Assembly: GCA_019135895.1 (NCBI GenBank)
Contig: JAGVVH010000180.1
Span: 1 to 41,966 of the forward strand
Length of the DNA stretch: 41,966 bases
Reading direction: 5' to 3'
Origin: Bacteroidota bacterium
Lineage (GTDB): Bacteria > Bacteroidota > Bacteroidia > Bacteroidales > WCHB1-69
Below are positions 8,544 through 18,081 of this stretch, one piece after another. The position numbers and the translations under genes were made by a program. The notes below the pieces were generated by a model. It was not told the DNA's origin. It saw only the letters and a program-made list of their open reading frames with translations, and did not search any database. How positions within the stretch are numbered: the stretch's first letter is position 1; the number at the start of each line of letters is the position of its first letter.

Positions 8544-9710
8544 TTAAGTATTACTTATAATTTCTTCTAATTTACCGGTAATCGTATCCCAGTTGTAATT
8601 TTCACTTACAAAGTTATATCCGTTTTGAGCAATTTCTTCATACTGACTAGGATTGGTGAGTAAGAGCCTTATTGCATCAACGTAGCCCGTAATGCTATTG
8701 CAAATAAGAATATCTTGTCCATTTTGAATCCCTTCGAGAGGCTTGCCGGCCAATGAGGAGGTAACACAAGGCAGTTTCATCGCCATGGCTTCAAGAAGCT
8801 TATTTTGCAAACCGGTTCCAAGGTGCATCGGAGCTACAAAGATTCTGGATTTAGCATAATATTCTGCCATTGAATCAACCCAACCGGTAACGGTTATATC
8901 TTTATTTTTCAGTGATTTTACTCTTTTTGATGGGTTTGCACCACAAATAACCAACTTCAACTTGGGAATTTCTTTTTTCAAAACAGGAAAAATTTGCCTG
9001 GCAAGATATTCGGCAGCTTCAATATTAGGGGGATAATTCATATTGCCGGCAAAAATGATATCATAAACCTTGGATTCTCCTTGATAATTAAAGGTTTCAA
9101 AATCAACGCCGTTAGCAATAACATCTATTTTTTCGTGATCTTGATGAGGCAGCAAATTACGATCAACACCGGTGATAATAGTCCTGTTTTCAAAAAAAGG
9201 AAAAATATAGGATTCAAAATGATGTAGCCGTTTATACTCAAAATAAAAAAAAGGTTTCAGAAAAAAAGGAGCCTTTTCGTACCTTCGTTGCATACCTTTT
9301 GACAAAACATCTTGATAATCTAAGGTCTTTTTTATTGGAATCATTTTGATGTATTCAGCCACTCGAATCATTTGACCGTAAATATGGTCGGGCTTAATTC
9401 TCTTAACAGCCTTATCAATAACTTTTTTTGCTTTAAAACTGTAGAAGTATCCGCATTGCATAGGAAATCCCATAAACAAAAAACGCACCAAATGAATAAT
9501 TTGTCCCCACCAATGCAGTTTGACAATAATAATTTCCTTGCAAAAGGGAGAAAGTTCCTCTATTGCTCGGGGGTGAAGCTTGTCAGCATTTAAAGCAATC
9601 AGATATATCTCATGCTTTTGAGAAAGAATACGAAGTTGGTGATAACCACGCAACTTGTCGCCTTTTTCAAGGGGATAGGGAACACGGGATAATAGGACTA
9701 ACAGTTTCAT
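8544..9710 (-). CDS. GT4 family glycosyltransferase (sugar transferase)
   Basis: A 388-aa GT-B fold glycosyltransferase. The N terminus (LLSRVPYPLEKGDKLRGYH) and the segments VDRNLLP, IANGVDFETF, FAGNMNYPPNIEAAEYL and the C-terminal nucleotide-sugar-binding stretch PMHLGTGLQNKLLEAMAMKL resemble GT4 sugar transferases found with exopolysaccharide loci. The start was set at the ATG complementary to 9708-9710: a -7 element lies at 9726-9733, inside a longer possible reading frame that begins at 9779, so the longer start would precede transcription. Standing alone and divergent from the exopolysaccharide operon, it may contribute to the same surface polymer, but that is inference. Donor and acceptor are unknown. 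Confidence 0.85.
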   Translation of the reverse strand: MKLLVLLSRVPYPLEKGDKLRGYHQLRILSQKHEIYLIALNADKLHPRAIEELSPFCKEIIIVKLHWWGQIIHLVRFLFMGFPMQCGYFYSFKAKKVIDKAVKRIKPDHIYGQMIRVAEYIKMIPIKKTLDYQDVLSKGMQRRYEKAPFFLKPFFYFEYKRLHHFESYIFPFFENRTIITGVDRNLLPHQDHEKIDVIANGVDFETFNYQGESKVYDIIFAGNMNYPPNIEAAEYLARQIFPVLKKEIPKLKLVICGANPSKRVKSLKNKDITVTGWVDSMAEYYAKSRIFVAPMHLGTGLQNKLLEAMAMKLPCVTSSLAGKPLEGIQNGQDILICNSITGYVDAIRLLLTNPSQYEEIAQNGYNFVSENYNWDTITGKLEEIISNT

Positions 9711-9725
9711 AGCATTATTCTTTGG

Positions 9726-9733
9726 CAAAAATA
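9726..9733 (-). promoter_or_regulatory. Promoter of the GT4 gene (minus strand)
   Basis: Reads TATTTTTG on the minus strand, with a TTG (complement of 9755-9757) 21 nt upstream as -33. It decides the start of the glycosyltransferase at 9710. Confidence 0.6.
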
Positions 9734-9906
9734 GGAATTTTTTGTCATATTTTCCAATTGATTGCCACAAGTTGAACACAAAAACCCCTAAAATGGATTT
9801 AAATTTTATGTACTTACAAAGAAGTCAAGTAAATATTTTTTCTCATCATCTCTTAATAAATGGAAAGAGATAATCTTAACATATTTTGTAAATTAAAATT
9901 ATCTAT

Positions 9907-9914
9907 TATCTTTG
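9907..9914 (+). promoter_or_regulatory. Promoter of the exopolysaccharide operon
   Basis: TATCTTTG (-7) with TTG at 9886-9888 (-33), 18-nt spacing. It lies downstream of an in-frame ATG at 9860 and upstream of the ATG at 9962, so it supports the latter start for the first gene. Confidence 0.65.
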
Positions 9915-9961
9915 CATACTCAAAGCAAGAGATCCCCATAAAAATCATTATTCAAAATGCT

Positions 9962-11416
9962 ATGAACTATGTAGTCTCAGTAATCGAAAACCTGATTATC
10001 CTTTATTTTGCCGTTTATTTTTTGTTTGATCTCTTTTTGTTTTTTTATGCCCTGTCTATTCATAGAAAAAAGAATAGTAAAAAAGAAATTGATTATTCGG
10101 GACATTCCATTTCCATTATAGTGCCTGCTTATAACGAAGAAGTATCGATCATTAGTTGTGTTCAAATGCTCTCCGAAGTGGATTACGAAGACGTGGAAAT
10201 TATTGTGGTTAATGATGGCTCTTCAGACAGGACACTCGAAAAATTGTTAGAAGCCTATCCGTTTGAAATCAAAGTTGAGAATTACGAATGTAATATTTCT
10301 ACTGCAAAAGTGTTGAGTATCCGACGCAGTAATGCCCACAATATTGTCTTGCTTGATAAAGAAAACGGAGGGAAAGCCGATTCTATTAATGCTGCTATCA
10401 ATTATGCATCTAAAAGATATATTTGTACCATCGATGCAGATTCTATTTTAGATGTCAGAGCACTTAAAATGGTAGTTGCTCCAATGATTGAAGATCCCCG
10501 TGTTTTTGTTTCAGGAGGTTTTTTGGCCACTTCAAATGATGTTATTCTGGAAGGTAAAGAAGTTGTACATTCACCGATGCCGTCAAATGCCTGGGTTTTA
10601 TGGCAAATTGTAGAATATCTGAAGTCGTTTATGATCTCGCGGCTCGCACTGAGTCGTTTGAATATGCTCTTGGTTATGTCAGGTGCCTTTTCTCTCTTCA
10701 AAAAAGAAGATTTGTTGAAAGTCGGTGGCTTTCTTTCAGAACATAATGATCATCCGTGTGTTGTAAAAATGGTGGGACATAAAAGGAAAACCGTTTGTGA
10801 AGATATGGAGATTATTGTAAGGTTATGGAGATTTCATCTTGAAAATCGCCTTTCGGGGAAAGCGGTGTTTCTGCCTAATCCTGTTTGCTGGACGGAGGTG
10901 CCGGACAAAGGAAAAAATCTTTACAAACAACGAGTTCGTTGGCATCAAGGGTTGGGCGAAACATTAAGAATTCATAAAATTATGATGTTTGAACCTTTCT
11001 ATAAGACTATTGGCTTAGCCGCAATGCCCTATTATTTCTTCTTTGAGTTTTTGGCACCCTTGGTTAAGGTGTTCAGTCTGCTCTTCTTAACGATTCTTTC
11101 TCTTGTTGGCTTTATTAATGCCAGCTGGATGTTGCTGCTCTTGTTGAGCAGTTTGCTGATAACAACTCTTATTCTCAGTGTGATTACGGTAATCCTTGAA
11201 ATTAAGAATACCAAAGAGCGTCTGGGCAATCGGTCAACTCTTCGCTATGCCACCTTTTGGGATTGGCTCAAATTGTTGGGATTTAGTATTTTGGGCAGTT
11301 TTACCTATGAGTTTTTTAAGGTGTTTGCCCAACTTAAGGGAATGGTCAATATTGCCTTACATAAACACGAATGGAATAAATTTGAAAGAAAAGGAATTCA
11401 TTTATCAACTAAATAA
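9962..11416 (+). CDS. Membrane processive GT2 glycosyltransferase (PgaC/BcsA-like)
   Basis: A 484-aa polymerising glycosyltransferase of the inner membrane. An N-terminal membrane segment (about 8-32) precedes a GT2 domain with SIIVPAYNEE (52-60), VNDGSSD (83-89), the DAD metal site (158-160), CEDMEI (279-284, catalytic-base region) and QRVRW (323-327), the QxxRW signature of processive beta-glycan synthases. Two or three further membrane segments lie at about 345-410 and near the C terminus. Such enzymes make poly-GlcNAc, cellulose or hyaluronan-type chains; the nearest architecture is PgaC. It heads a four-gene operon with a 2-nt gap to the YaiO-type barrel. Start chosen from the promoter at 9907-9914. 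The polymer is not determinable from sequence. Confidence 0.88.
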   Translation: MNYVVSVIENLIILYFAVYFLFDLFLFFYALSIHRKKNSKKEIDYSGHSISIIVPAYNEEVSIISCVQMLSEVDYEDVEIIVVNDGSSDRTLEKLLEAYPFEIKVENYECNISTAKVLSIRRSNAHNIVLLDKENGGKADSINAAINYASKRYICTIDADSILDVRALKMVVAPMIEDPRVFVSGGFLATSNDVILEGKEVVHSPMPSNAWVLWQIVEYLKSFMISRLALSRLNMLLVMSGAFSLFKKEDLLKVGGFLSEHNDHPCVVKMVGHKRKTVCEDMEIIVRLWRFHLENRLSGKAVFLPNPVCWTEVPDKGKNLYKQRVRWHQGLGETLRIHKIMMFEPFYKTIGLAAMPYYFFFEFLAPLVKVFSLLFLTILSLVGFINASWMLLLLLSSLLITTLILSVITVILEIKNTKERLGNRSTLRYATFWDWLKLLGFSILGSFTYEFFKVFAQLKGMVNIALHKHEWNKFERKGIHLSTK

Positions 11417-11418
11417 TA

Positions 11419-12804
11419 ATGAAAAAACTACTCTGCTTTTTCTGCATCATGATGGTGTCCTTGGCTACTTTTGCTCAACAGGATACGAACTCTTATGATT
11501 CTCGCTTTTCACAAGCTGCAAATCATTTTCGGGAAGCAAATTTTAGCCTGGCACTTGAGGGTTATAAGCAATTATTTCGGGAATTTCCTGAGATAGTAGA
11601 GTTGTCCTCAAAAATCGGAAGTTGCTACTTAAGGTTAGAGCAATTTGATTCGGCTAAAACCTATTTTATCAGAACAATTTCTATGACTCCCAATGATATA
11701 GAGGCTCTTACAAAGCTGGCTTTTATTGCAGGAATTCAAGGGAAAACGGATTCGGCAATATATATCTATAAACAGATTATAGAAATTGAACCAACCTATG
11801 CAGAAGCTTATGCCGGTGTAGGAAAAATGTATTATTGGAAAAATAAACCGAAATCAGCCTTACACTATTACGATAAAGCTCTTCAACTCGATCCTACCAA
11901 TTCAGATTATCTTAGTTACAGGAAGATGATTAAGAAAGAATTATCCTATCAATTGACTGCAACGGTTATGTATGTTAGCGAGCGTGAAGAAACATACCAA
12001 ATATCAGCCCTAATCCAAAGATATGGTGTTGAAAAAAGATTTTGTGACTATTTTTCGCTTTCAGTGAATACACTTTGGGATTATTCTATTCGAAATAATG
12101 TATTTGAAAGTGATGTGCGACGATGGTTCGATAATTCATGGCTAAAAGCTAATTTTATTTTTAAAAATCAACTGATCAGTGCTTTCGCAGGGGCAAGTGG
12201 TCTGGAAAATATGTTTACTTCATACGGAATTAGCTGGCATTCCGCATTTGCAATTAAAAAACTTCAAATCAAAAACTATTTTACGGCTGCTTATGATTAC
12301 TATTATTACTGGAACGATATTGGCCATGACTATTATCAAGATATGCTCCGCTTCAGCTATAAGAAATTAACAATCAGTGCAATGTATCGCTATTCGGTGG
12401 TGCGAAATAAATTGGTTTGGTCCGATGTGGGAGATGAAATTACCAATAATCCGGCACACCGTGTTTCTGCAGATGTGAATTACGCTTTTTTTAAAAATCC
12501 AAAATTAATCGTGGGACTCAATTATACATACATGGACTATAAATATGCCTCTCCGCTCTATTATTCGCCCATGAACCGACATGTGGCAGGATTGTTTGCA
12601 TCCAATTTTTACAGATACAAAAAGTTTTACACTTATGAAGAGTGTAGTTTTGGTTACGATATGGATAAATTTGTACAAATTGCTGCCGGTGCCGAAGCGG
12701 GTTTTGATTTCGGGAAAATTAGTCTGGGTTTGAGCGGGAACTATTTTTATAATAAATACTATCAAAATTCTTCTCTGTTGTTCACTGTTAAAATGAATTT
12801 ATAA
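11419..12804 (+). CDS. TPR protein with YaiO-type outer-membrane barrel
   Basis: A 461-aa exported protein: signal peptide at residues 1-19 (MKKLLCFFCIMMVSLATFA), tetratricopeptide repeats from about 25 to 165 (for example YAEAYAGVGKMYYWKNKPKS), then a beta-rich, aromatic-rich C-terminal barrel to the end (ending LLFTVKMNL) resembling the YaiO family. TPR plus outer-membrane barrel is the architecture of PgaA, which exports poly-GlcNAc. Position immediately after the GT2 synthase (2 nt) and overlapping the deacetylase gene by 1 nt supports the same export role here. The family match to YaiO is good; the export role is inferred from context. Confidence 0.82.
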   Translation: MKKLLCFFCIMMVSLATFAQQDTNSYDSRFSQAANHFREANFSLALEGYKQLFREFPEIVELSSKIGSCYLRLEQFDSAKTYFIRTISMTPNDIEALTKLAFIAGIQGKTDSAIYIYKQIIEIEPTYAEAYAGVGKMYYWKNKPKSALHYYDKALQLDPTNSDYLSYRKMIKKELSYQLTATVMYVSEREETYQISALIQRYGVEKRFCDYFSLSVNTLWDYSIRNNVFESDVRRWFDNSWLKANFIFKNQLISAFAGASGLENMFTSYGISWHSAFAIKKLQIKNYFTAAYDYYYYWNDIGHDYYQDMLRFSYKKLTISAMYRYSVVRNKLVWSDVGDEITNNPAHRVSADVNYAFFKNPKLIVGLNYTYMDYKYASPLYYSPMNRHVAGLFASNFYRYKKFYTYEECSFGYDMDKFVQIAAGAEAGFDFGKISLGLSGNYFYNKYYQNSSLLFTVKMNL

Positions 12805-15800
12805 TGAAAGGGAAATATCTGGTAATCCTTTTGCTGCTGGTGGCTTTAGGAGTTATGGTGTGGCAAATGATTCTCTTTACGGAGCATAGAGCATCACGTG
12901 AAAATGAATCGCTTACTACTGATTCTGAAGAGAAAGAAGAGCCGTTTGTCTTTATGTCAAAAGAAGAACTTTCCAAACTCTATCCGGAAGTGGACTATCT
13001 ATCAATGACTTCCGGAGATTATTTTAAGGTGTTACGTCAGGAAATTGTTGATGGAAAAGAGGTTTACCAATGGCGTACTATCTATCTGAAAGGAGTTAAT
13101 TTAGGGGTAGCCATGCCCGGTCATTTTCCGGTTGAGTTTTCTCTTTCCTTTAAAGAGTATTTAGAATGGTTTATCCGGATTGGCAAAATGAATGCAAATG
13201 TAATCAGAACCTATACTATTCTTCCTCCCGAATTTTATAATGCTTTTGCCTATTATAATCTTCAGCATCAAAATAGACCCCTGTACTTATTCCAGGGAAT
13301 ATGGGCAGAGGAACCGCAAACCAAGGATTATTTCAGCCCCGACTTTATTGAGACATACCAAAAAGAGATCCGCAATACGGTGGATGTTATGAATGGAAAA
13401 GCTGTTCTGAAACCTCAGGTTGGTCATGCGTCAGGGATTTATACAACCAATGTTTCAAATTACGTGCTCGGTTACCTTTTAGGAAGAGAATGGGAACCCC
13501 AAGCTGTCTATATTACCAATCAAAAGAATAAAGAGTCTTCTTTTAACGGAAACTTTGTCGCCGTTCATGAAGCAACCCCGATGGAGGTGTGGCTGGCTCA
13601 AATGATGGATTATACTGTTCAATATGAAACCCAAACCTATTTGTGTCAACACCCGATCTCTTTTATCAATTGGTTGACGCTGGATCCGATGTATCATAAT
13701 AGTGAATTTATTGAAAGTAAGAAAGTTAAAGAATATGACAATGATTTACTGTCATTGGATTTCAGGAAATTTCATGCCACCGAGTTGTTCGATCCCGGGA
13801 TTTTTGCTTCCTATCACGTCTATCCCTATTATCCGGATTATGTTTTTCTCGAAGAGAAATATCAAAATAGAACCAATTACAAGGGAAATAAAGATAACTT
13901 CTTAGCTTATCTCGAAGACTTAAAATCCAATATTGGCTCGATGCCCTTGGTCATTGCCGAATATGGACTCCCTTCCAGCAGAGGAGTAAGTCATTTTACT
14001 CCCTTTGGCTTAAATCAGGGCGGGTATAATGAAGCCGAACAAGCAACCTATTCTGCCGATTTAACTTATGATATTTGGGAAGCAAAATGCGCCGGAGGAA
14101 TTTTCTTTGAGTGGATTGATGAATGGTTTAAACATAATTGGTTGGTGATGGATTTCGAACAACCTGCCGACAGGAGAATTTTCTGGCATAACATGGAAAA
14201 TCCGGAACAAAATTTCGGAATTATGGCAGTAGAATCGCGAATAAAATCTATTGATGCCAATCTTGATGATTGGCCCGATTCACCTCCGCGAAACAAAAAG
14301 CCTTTTGTTCGTGCCGATGCAGATGCTACCTATTTCTATCTGCTTGCCTACCTTCCGGACGTAGATTTGAAAAAACATAAGATTTTCTTTGCTCTGGATA
14401 CCTATAGCAAAAACAAGGGAAGTCATAAATTACCCTTCCTATCCAAAGAATTAGCCAATGGAATTGAATTTTTAATCAATATATCTTCTAAAGCTCAGGC
14501 TGAAATATTGGTAAATCAACCCTATTCAGTCTATACGGATGTCTTAGGCGGGTTTATTCCGACCTATGCTTCGCAAGCTAACGATAAGGGTCTCTTTGTG
14601 CCTCAGGAACTGATTACCAACCGCGAAAAAATAACCATCTTTGGAGATACCATTCCTAAAGTTATATTGAACCGTAGTTTTTTACAGCATGGAAAGAGTA
14701 GTGATCCAAATTTTTCTAATGCAAATTGGTTTTGGAATGAAAAGACTCATATTTTAGAACTTCGTCTCAGTTGGCACTTGCTCAATGTGAGTGATCCCTC
14801 TTCCCGTTCGGTGCTTGATGATGTTGCAGAAACTCCCGATATTGAATATTCCAAAACCAAAGGCTTTCATATTTTTACGTATATTACAGATAAGAAACAA
14901 GTTCCACTCTCAAAGAATGAGACTCCTTACACACAGCTTTTTTATAAATGGGATACTTGGGAAACTCCGAAATATGAAACCAGATTGAAACCAATTTACG
15001 ATACTTTGTCGCTTCTTTTCACCAAACTGGATGTTCCAAAAGAATCCCAAATCCGGAAAGAGGTCACAGAGAAATTTGTGATTTGTCCCTATTATGAAAA
15101 TAAACTCGGGGCAATTTCCATCACTTTCGATGATGTTGACTATAATCAATACCTTTATGCACTGCCGCTCTTAAATAAATATCACCTTAAAGCAAATTTT
15201 GGAGTAGTTCAGGATTGGATAAAAGAGCATCCTACCTTTATAGCAGAAGAAGGAGGCTTTGCTCTGAAAAGAATGGGAGTGGAGCAAATCAGAGAAATCG
15301 TGTCGAATGGTCATGAAATTTCATTTCATGGTGGAAAACATCAGTCATACCAAAATAGAAATGAGCAAGAAATTGAAACAGACTTGATACAAAGAAAAAA
15401 AGAGATGGAAGAGCTATTCAATACTAAAATTTCGGTTGTTCATTATCCTTATTCCTCAACAAGTCCATTCATTATTGCTGCAGCAAAAAAAGCAGGTTTT
15501 CTGTTCGGTCGGGTTGGAGATACACCCCTCGCTAACAATAAAGTCCTAAATTATATGAAGCTCCCGACAGTAGTTGTGTATAATTCTCAAAGTCCCAATC
15601 CGAGCTCGTTGGATTCTTTGTTGAAACAACGTAGCGGACTTTGGACAATTTTTCTCTATCATCATATTTTTTCCAAGGATTCTAAAGAGTATAAACTTTT
15701 TAACAAGCATAATGTAACACATAATTATACCATTACTCCCGATGAATTGAATGCCCATATCCGGCTGATTCGAAATTCCAATTATTGGATTGCTCCCATT

Positions 15801-16061
15801 TCCGAAGTGGGAAAATATATCATGCTGCGTAATATGGTGCAACTTAAATCTGAACGGAAAGGAAATACTATTGTATTGCATTTGAGTTCTTCTCTTAATA
15901 CAGATATTTATAATCATCCCCTGACTATTGAGTATACGACTTCTCACAAACGTTTTATGATTCGCAATGCTGTTTCTGATGGTATCTATACGGCACGCGA
16001 TCAGAAATTGATATTTAACGTTTACCCGAATCAGGATGTAACTTTAGAAATTATAGAATGA
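12804..16061 (+). CDS. Membrane-anchored GH-like plus NodB polysaccharide deacetylase fusion
   Basis: A 1085-aa protein with an N-terminal membrane anchor (about 5-25). Residues about 90-460 form a clan-A-like glycoside hydrolase barrel: LKGVNLG (95-101), GMNANVIRTYT-like strand near 128-138, a candidate nucleophile Glu386 in VIAEYGLPSS, and FFEWIDEW (434-441). A beta-rich middle (about 470-740) looks like a carbohydrate-binding module. Residues about 765-990 are a NodB deacetylase domain with ITFDD (near 772), HEISFHGGKH (near 837) and YPYSS (near 881), so the metal and catalytic residues are present. PgaB also pairs a deacetylase with a hydrolase-like domain, but in the opposite order. Overlaps of 1 nt upstream and 4 nt downstream show translational coupling. 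Likely modifies the nascent polymer in the periplasm. Confidence 0.8.
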   Translation: MKGKYLVILLLLVALGVMVWQMILFTEHRASRENESLTTDSEEKEEPFVFMSKEELSKLYPEVDYLSMTSGDYFKVLRQEIVDGKEVYQWRTIYLKGVNLGVAMPGHFPVEFSLSFKEYLEWFIRIGKMNANVIRTYTILPPEFYNAFAYYNLQHQNRPLYLFQGIWAEEPQTKDYFSPDFIETYQKEIRNTVDVMNGKAVLKPQVGHASGIYTTNVSNYVLGYLLGREWEPQAVYITNQKNKESSFNGNFVAVHEATPMEVWLAQMMDYTVQYETQTYLCQHPISFINWLTLDPMYHNSEFIESKKVKEYDNDLLSLDFRKFHATELFDPGIFASYHVYPYYPDYVFLEEKYQNRTNYKGNKDNFLAYLEDLKSNIGSMPLVIAEYGLPSSRGVSHFTPFGLNQGGYNEAEQATYSADLTYDIWEAKCAGGIFFEWIDEWFKHNWLVMDFEQPADRRIFWHNMENPEQNFGIMAVESRIKSIDANLDDWPDSPPRNKKPFVRADADATYFYLLAYLPDVDLKKHKIFFALDTYSKNKGSHKLPFLSKELANGIEFLINISSKAQAEILVNQPYSVYTDVLGGFIPTYASQANDKGLFVPQELITNREKITIFGDTIPKVILNRSFLQHGKSSDPNFSNANWFWNEKTHILELRLSWHLLNVSDPSSRSVLDDVAETPDIEYSKTKGFHIFTYITDKKQVPLSKNETPYTQLFYKWDTWETPKYETRLKPIYDTLSLLFTKLDVPKESQIRKEVTEKFVICPYYENKLGAISITFDDVDYNQYLYALPLLNKYHLKANFGVVQDWIKEHPTFIAEEGGFALKRMGVEQIREIVSNGHEISFHGGKHQSYQNRNEQEIETDLIQRKKEMEELFNTKISVVHYPYSSTSPFIIAAAKKAGFLFGRVGDTPLANNKVLNYMKLPTVVVYNSQSPNPSSLDSLLKQRSGLWTIFLYHHIFSKDSKEYKLFNKHNVTHNYTITPDELNAHIRLIRNSNYWIAPISEVGKYIMLRNMVQLKSERKGNTIVLHLSSSLNTDIYNHPLTIEYTTSHKRFMIRNAVSDGIYTARDQKLIFNVYPNQDVTLEIIE

Positions 16062-17869
16062 TGAAAAAAATAAAATTTTTCTTATTGTGGATTGTTTTGT
16101 TCACTTTCGGAGCCTGCCATGAAACGAAAGAAACCCCACAACAAACAGATGCTAACAGTTATTTTTTACCCCGAGTGCTCATATTGACAACAGGACAACC
16201 TCAGGGAAACGGAACTCTTCCCGAAGGAGTAGTTGTGGCAAGTCAGTTTTTTAATCGGAAAGGAGCCCTAGTTACCGTTAACACCCGTGATGTCTTAATG
16301 GATCCCGAACAGATGCAACAATATCAGATTATCGTGGCCCTCACTTCCGCGGGCTACCACGATGCCGATAGAGACTATTCCCTCACCTATCTCTCAGATA
16401 TGGAACTGCAAATTATTCATAATTGGGTCAAAGAAGGAGGAGTTCTCATCGCCGGAGATAATTTCGGAAGAAATAATATCGATGGGAGCGATAGAACCAG
16501 CATCTTTGGAACCCTGACCAAACAAAATTGGCCTTTGGCAGAATGTTTTGGTGTGACACTGTCGGAAAAGGATATGAAAGAGTATCAATTGGTAAGTCAT
16601 TTATCCGGAACACTTTCCGGCATCACTATTCCATCTTCTCAGGAAAGTGTGTGGCGCTTGGCGGTGGATTCTGTCTATGATTCAACTGTTAAAGTGATGG
16701 CATCCTGGCAAAATCAACAGGAACAAATCCCTGCATTGCTCTATCATCCTTTTGGAAAAGGTTTCTCTATCCTGTTACCTACTTCTTATCTCTTACATCC
16801 GGCTAATGTCGGCGGAATATGGGGTGTCGCTCAAATTGAAGCATTCTATGACTGGGTGTTGAAACAGTATCAATCCAGGAATCAAATCTCCTTTTCTCTC
16901 AATGTATGGCCAAATGCTTGTGATGCTGCATTCTGCGTTTCCCTCAATACGGAAGGAACTCCCCAAGAGTACCAGCGGATACTGGGACTGCTTGAAACTG
17001 AAAAAATTACCCCTACATTCTTTGTTCGTGATGAGTTGAATGATTCCATAAAGCAATTAATAGAAGCTTATCCTCTTCAATCCAATGGACGCTATAAATT
17101 CAACAGTAAATTTGCGCCATTTTACGAGATTAATCGTAGTATTATCGAAAACGAAATAGAATGGAATCGCCGATTTGAGGGCTTCCGATTTCCCTTCACC
17201 ATTCCGGGCTATTTTGGTTACGATTTGCTCGCAAACAGAGGCTATAGATATGATTCCAGTATTGGCGTCGATAACCTCCAATCTATTTATGGTTCAACCT
17301 TCCCTTATAATATCCTGATTTCGAAAGAGGAAATCTATAAAAATACGGGAATGTTGGAAATTTCGCCAATTCTTTACGATGATTACCAATACTTCTCCCA
17401 AATTAACAATCCCGCTTATTCTGAAACTCAACTCCAAAAAGATGCTCTCCTCTATAGACAATACTTGCAAAATATGTGGGAGCTTGTAATTAAACCCAAC
17501 AATGGACTATTTGTGTGGCAAGGACAACCCGCCTACTCAGGTTACAGCGATTCAACGCTGGCGCCCCTCAAGCTGTTAATTCAGAAAGTTAAAAATGATA
17601 ATACCTGGTTGACTACTATGGATGATGTTTGCCTCTATTGGAATCAATTGGAACAAACTTATTTTCAGATTAAAGAATCAAAATCCGAAGCTATTATTAA
17701 TATTTCTATTCCTAAAGGAGTTACGATTCGGGGAGTGACGTTGCGCTGCAACAAGAAAATCAAGAGTGCGAGCTCCTCTATCGGGAAATGTGATCTCATT
17801 ACCCAAAAGGGAAATCAATACCTGATCTTTGATGCAGTTCGTGATCAGCAAATTAAGGTAAAATTTTAA
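16058..17869 (+). CDS. Lipoprotein with amidotransferase-like and degenerate deacetylase-like domains
   Basis: A 603-aa lipoprotein: signal peptide and lipobox FTFGAC with Cys20. Residues about 35-260 resemble a ThuA/glutamine-amidotransferase-like flavodoxin fold (RVLILTTGQPQ, YQIIVALTSAGYHD, IHNWVKEGGVLIAGDNFG). Residues about 280-540 follow the outline of a polysaccharide deacetylase (FCVSLNTEGTPQEYQ, ITPTFFVRDELND, FRFPFTIPGYFGYDLLANRG, YRYDSSIG), but the catalytic aspartates of motif 1 are replaced (SLNTEG) and no HxxxH is visible, so it is probably not an active metal deacetylase. It overlaps the preceding gene by 4 nt and ends the operon. It may bind or guide the polymer; that is inference. 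Confidence 0.65.
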   Translation: MMKKIKFFLLWIVLFTFGACHETKETPQQTDANSYFLPRVLILTTGQPQGNGTLPEGVVVASQFFNRKGALVTVNTRDVLMDPEQMQQYQIIVALTSAGYHDADRDYSLTYLSDMELQIIHNWVKEGGVLIAGDNFGRNNIDGSDRTSIFGTLTKQNWPLAECFGVTLSEKDMKEYQLVSHLSGTLSGITIPSSQESVWRLAVDSVYDSTVKVMASWQNQQEQIPALLYHPFGKGFSILLPTSYLLHPANVGGIWGVAQIEAFYDWVLKQYQSRNQISFSLNVWPNACDAAFCVSLNTEGTPQEYQRILGLLETEKITPTFFVRDELNDSIKQLIEAYPLQSNGRYKFNSKFAPFYEINRSIIENEIEWNRRFEGFRFPFTIPGYFGYDLLANRGYRYDSSIGVDNLQSIYGSTFPYNILISKEEIYKNTGMLEISPILYDDYQYFSQINNPAYSETQLQKDALLYRQYLQNMWELVIKPNNGLFVWQGQPAYSGYSDSTLAPLKLLIQKVKNDNTWLTTMDDVCLYWNQLEQTYFQIKESKSEAIINISIPKGVTIRGVTLRCNKKIKSASSSIGKCDLITQKGNQYLIFDAVRDQQIKVKF

Positions 17870-18052
17870 GCTGCCGCGAAATAAATTTTCTTCTTTTTTC
17901 AACTCTTCCGAGAGTGAATCCGTGTTCCCAAATAAAGAGTCAATTTCAATCTATAGAAAATCTGATTGATTGTTATTTGCTTAAAATACCCATACAGATT
18001 ATTCGGGTAAACATTGTTTGCTATCGAATTAAAAAGCATAATCAAAAATACG

Positions 18053-18060
18053 TATCTTTG
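18053..18060 (+). promoter_or_regulatory. -7 element of serS
   Basis: TATCTTTG 21 nt before the serS ATG; matches TAnnTTTG. A -33 element is not obvious. The 212-nt gap after the exopolysaccharide operon holds nothing else I recognise. Confidence 0.55.
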
Positions 18061-18081
18061 CACCCCTAAATTCTTTGTAAC

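Noticed and set aside
9860..9961. Longer N terminus for the GT2 synthase
   Set aside because: The promoter at 9907-9914 lies inside it, so the stretch would not be fully transcribed; the ATG at 9962 gives a normal membrane-segment start.
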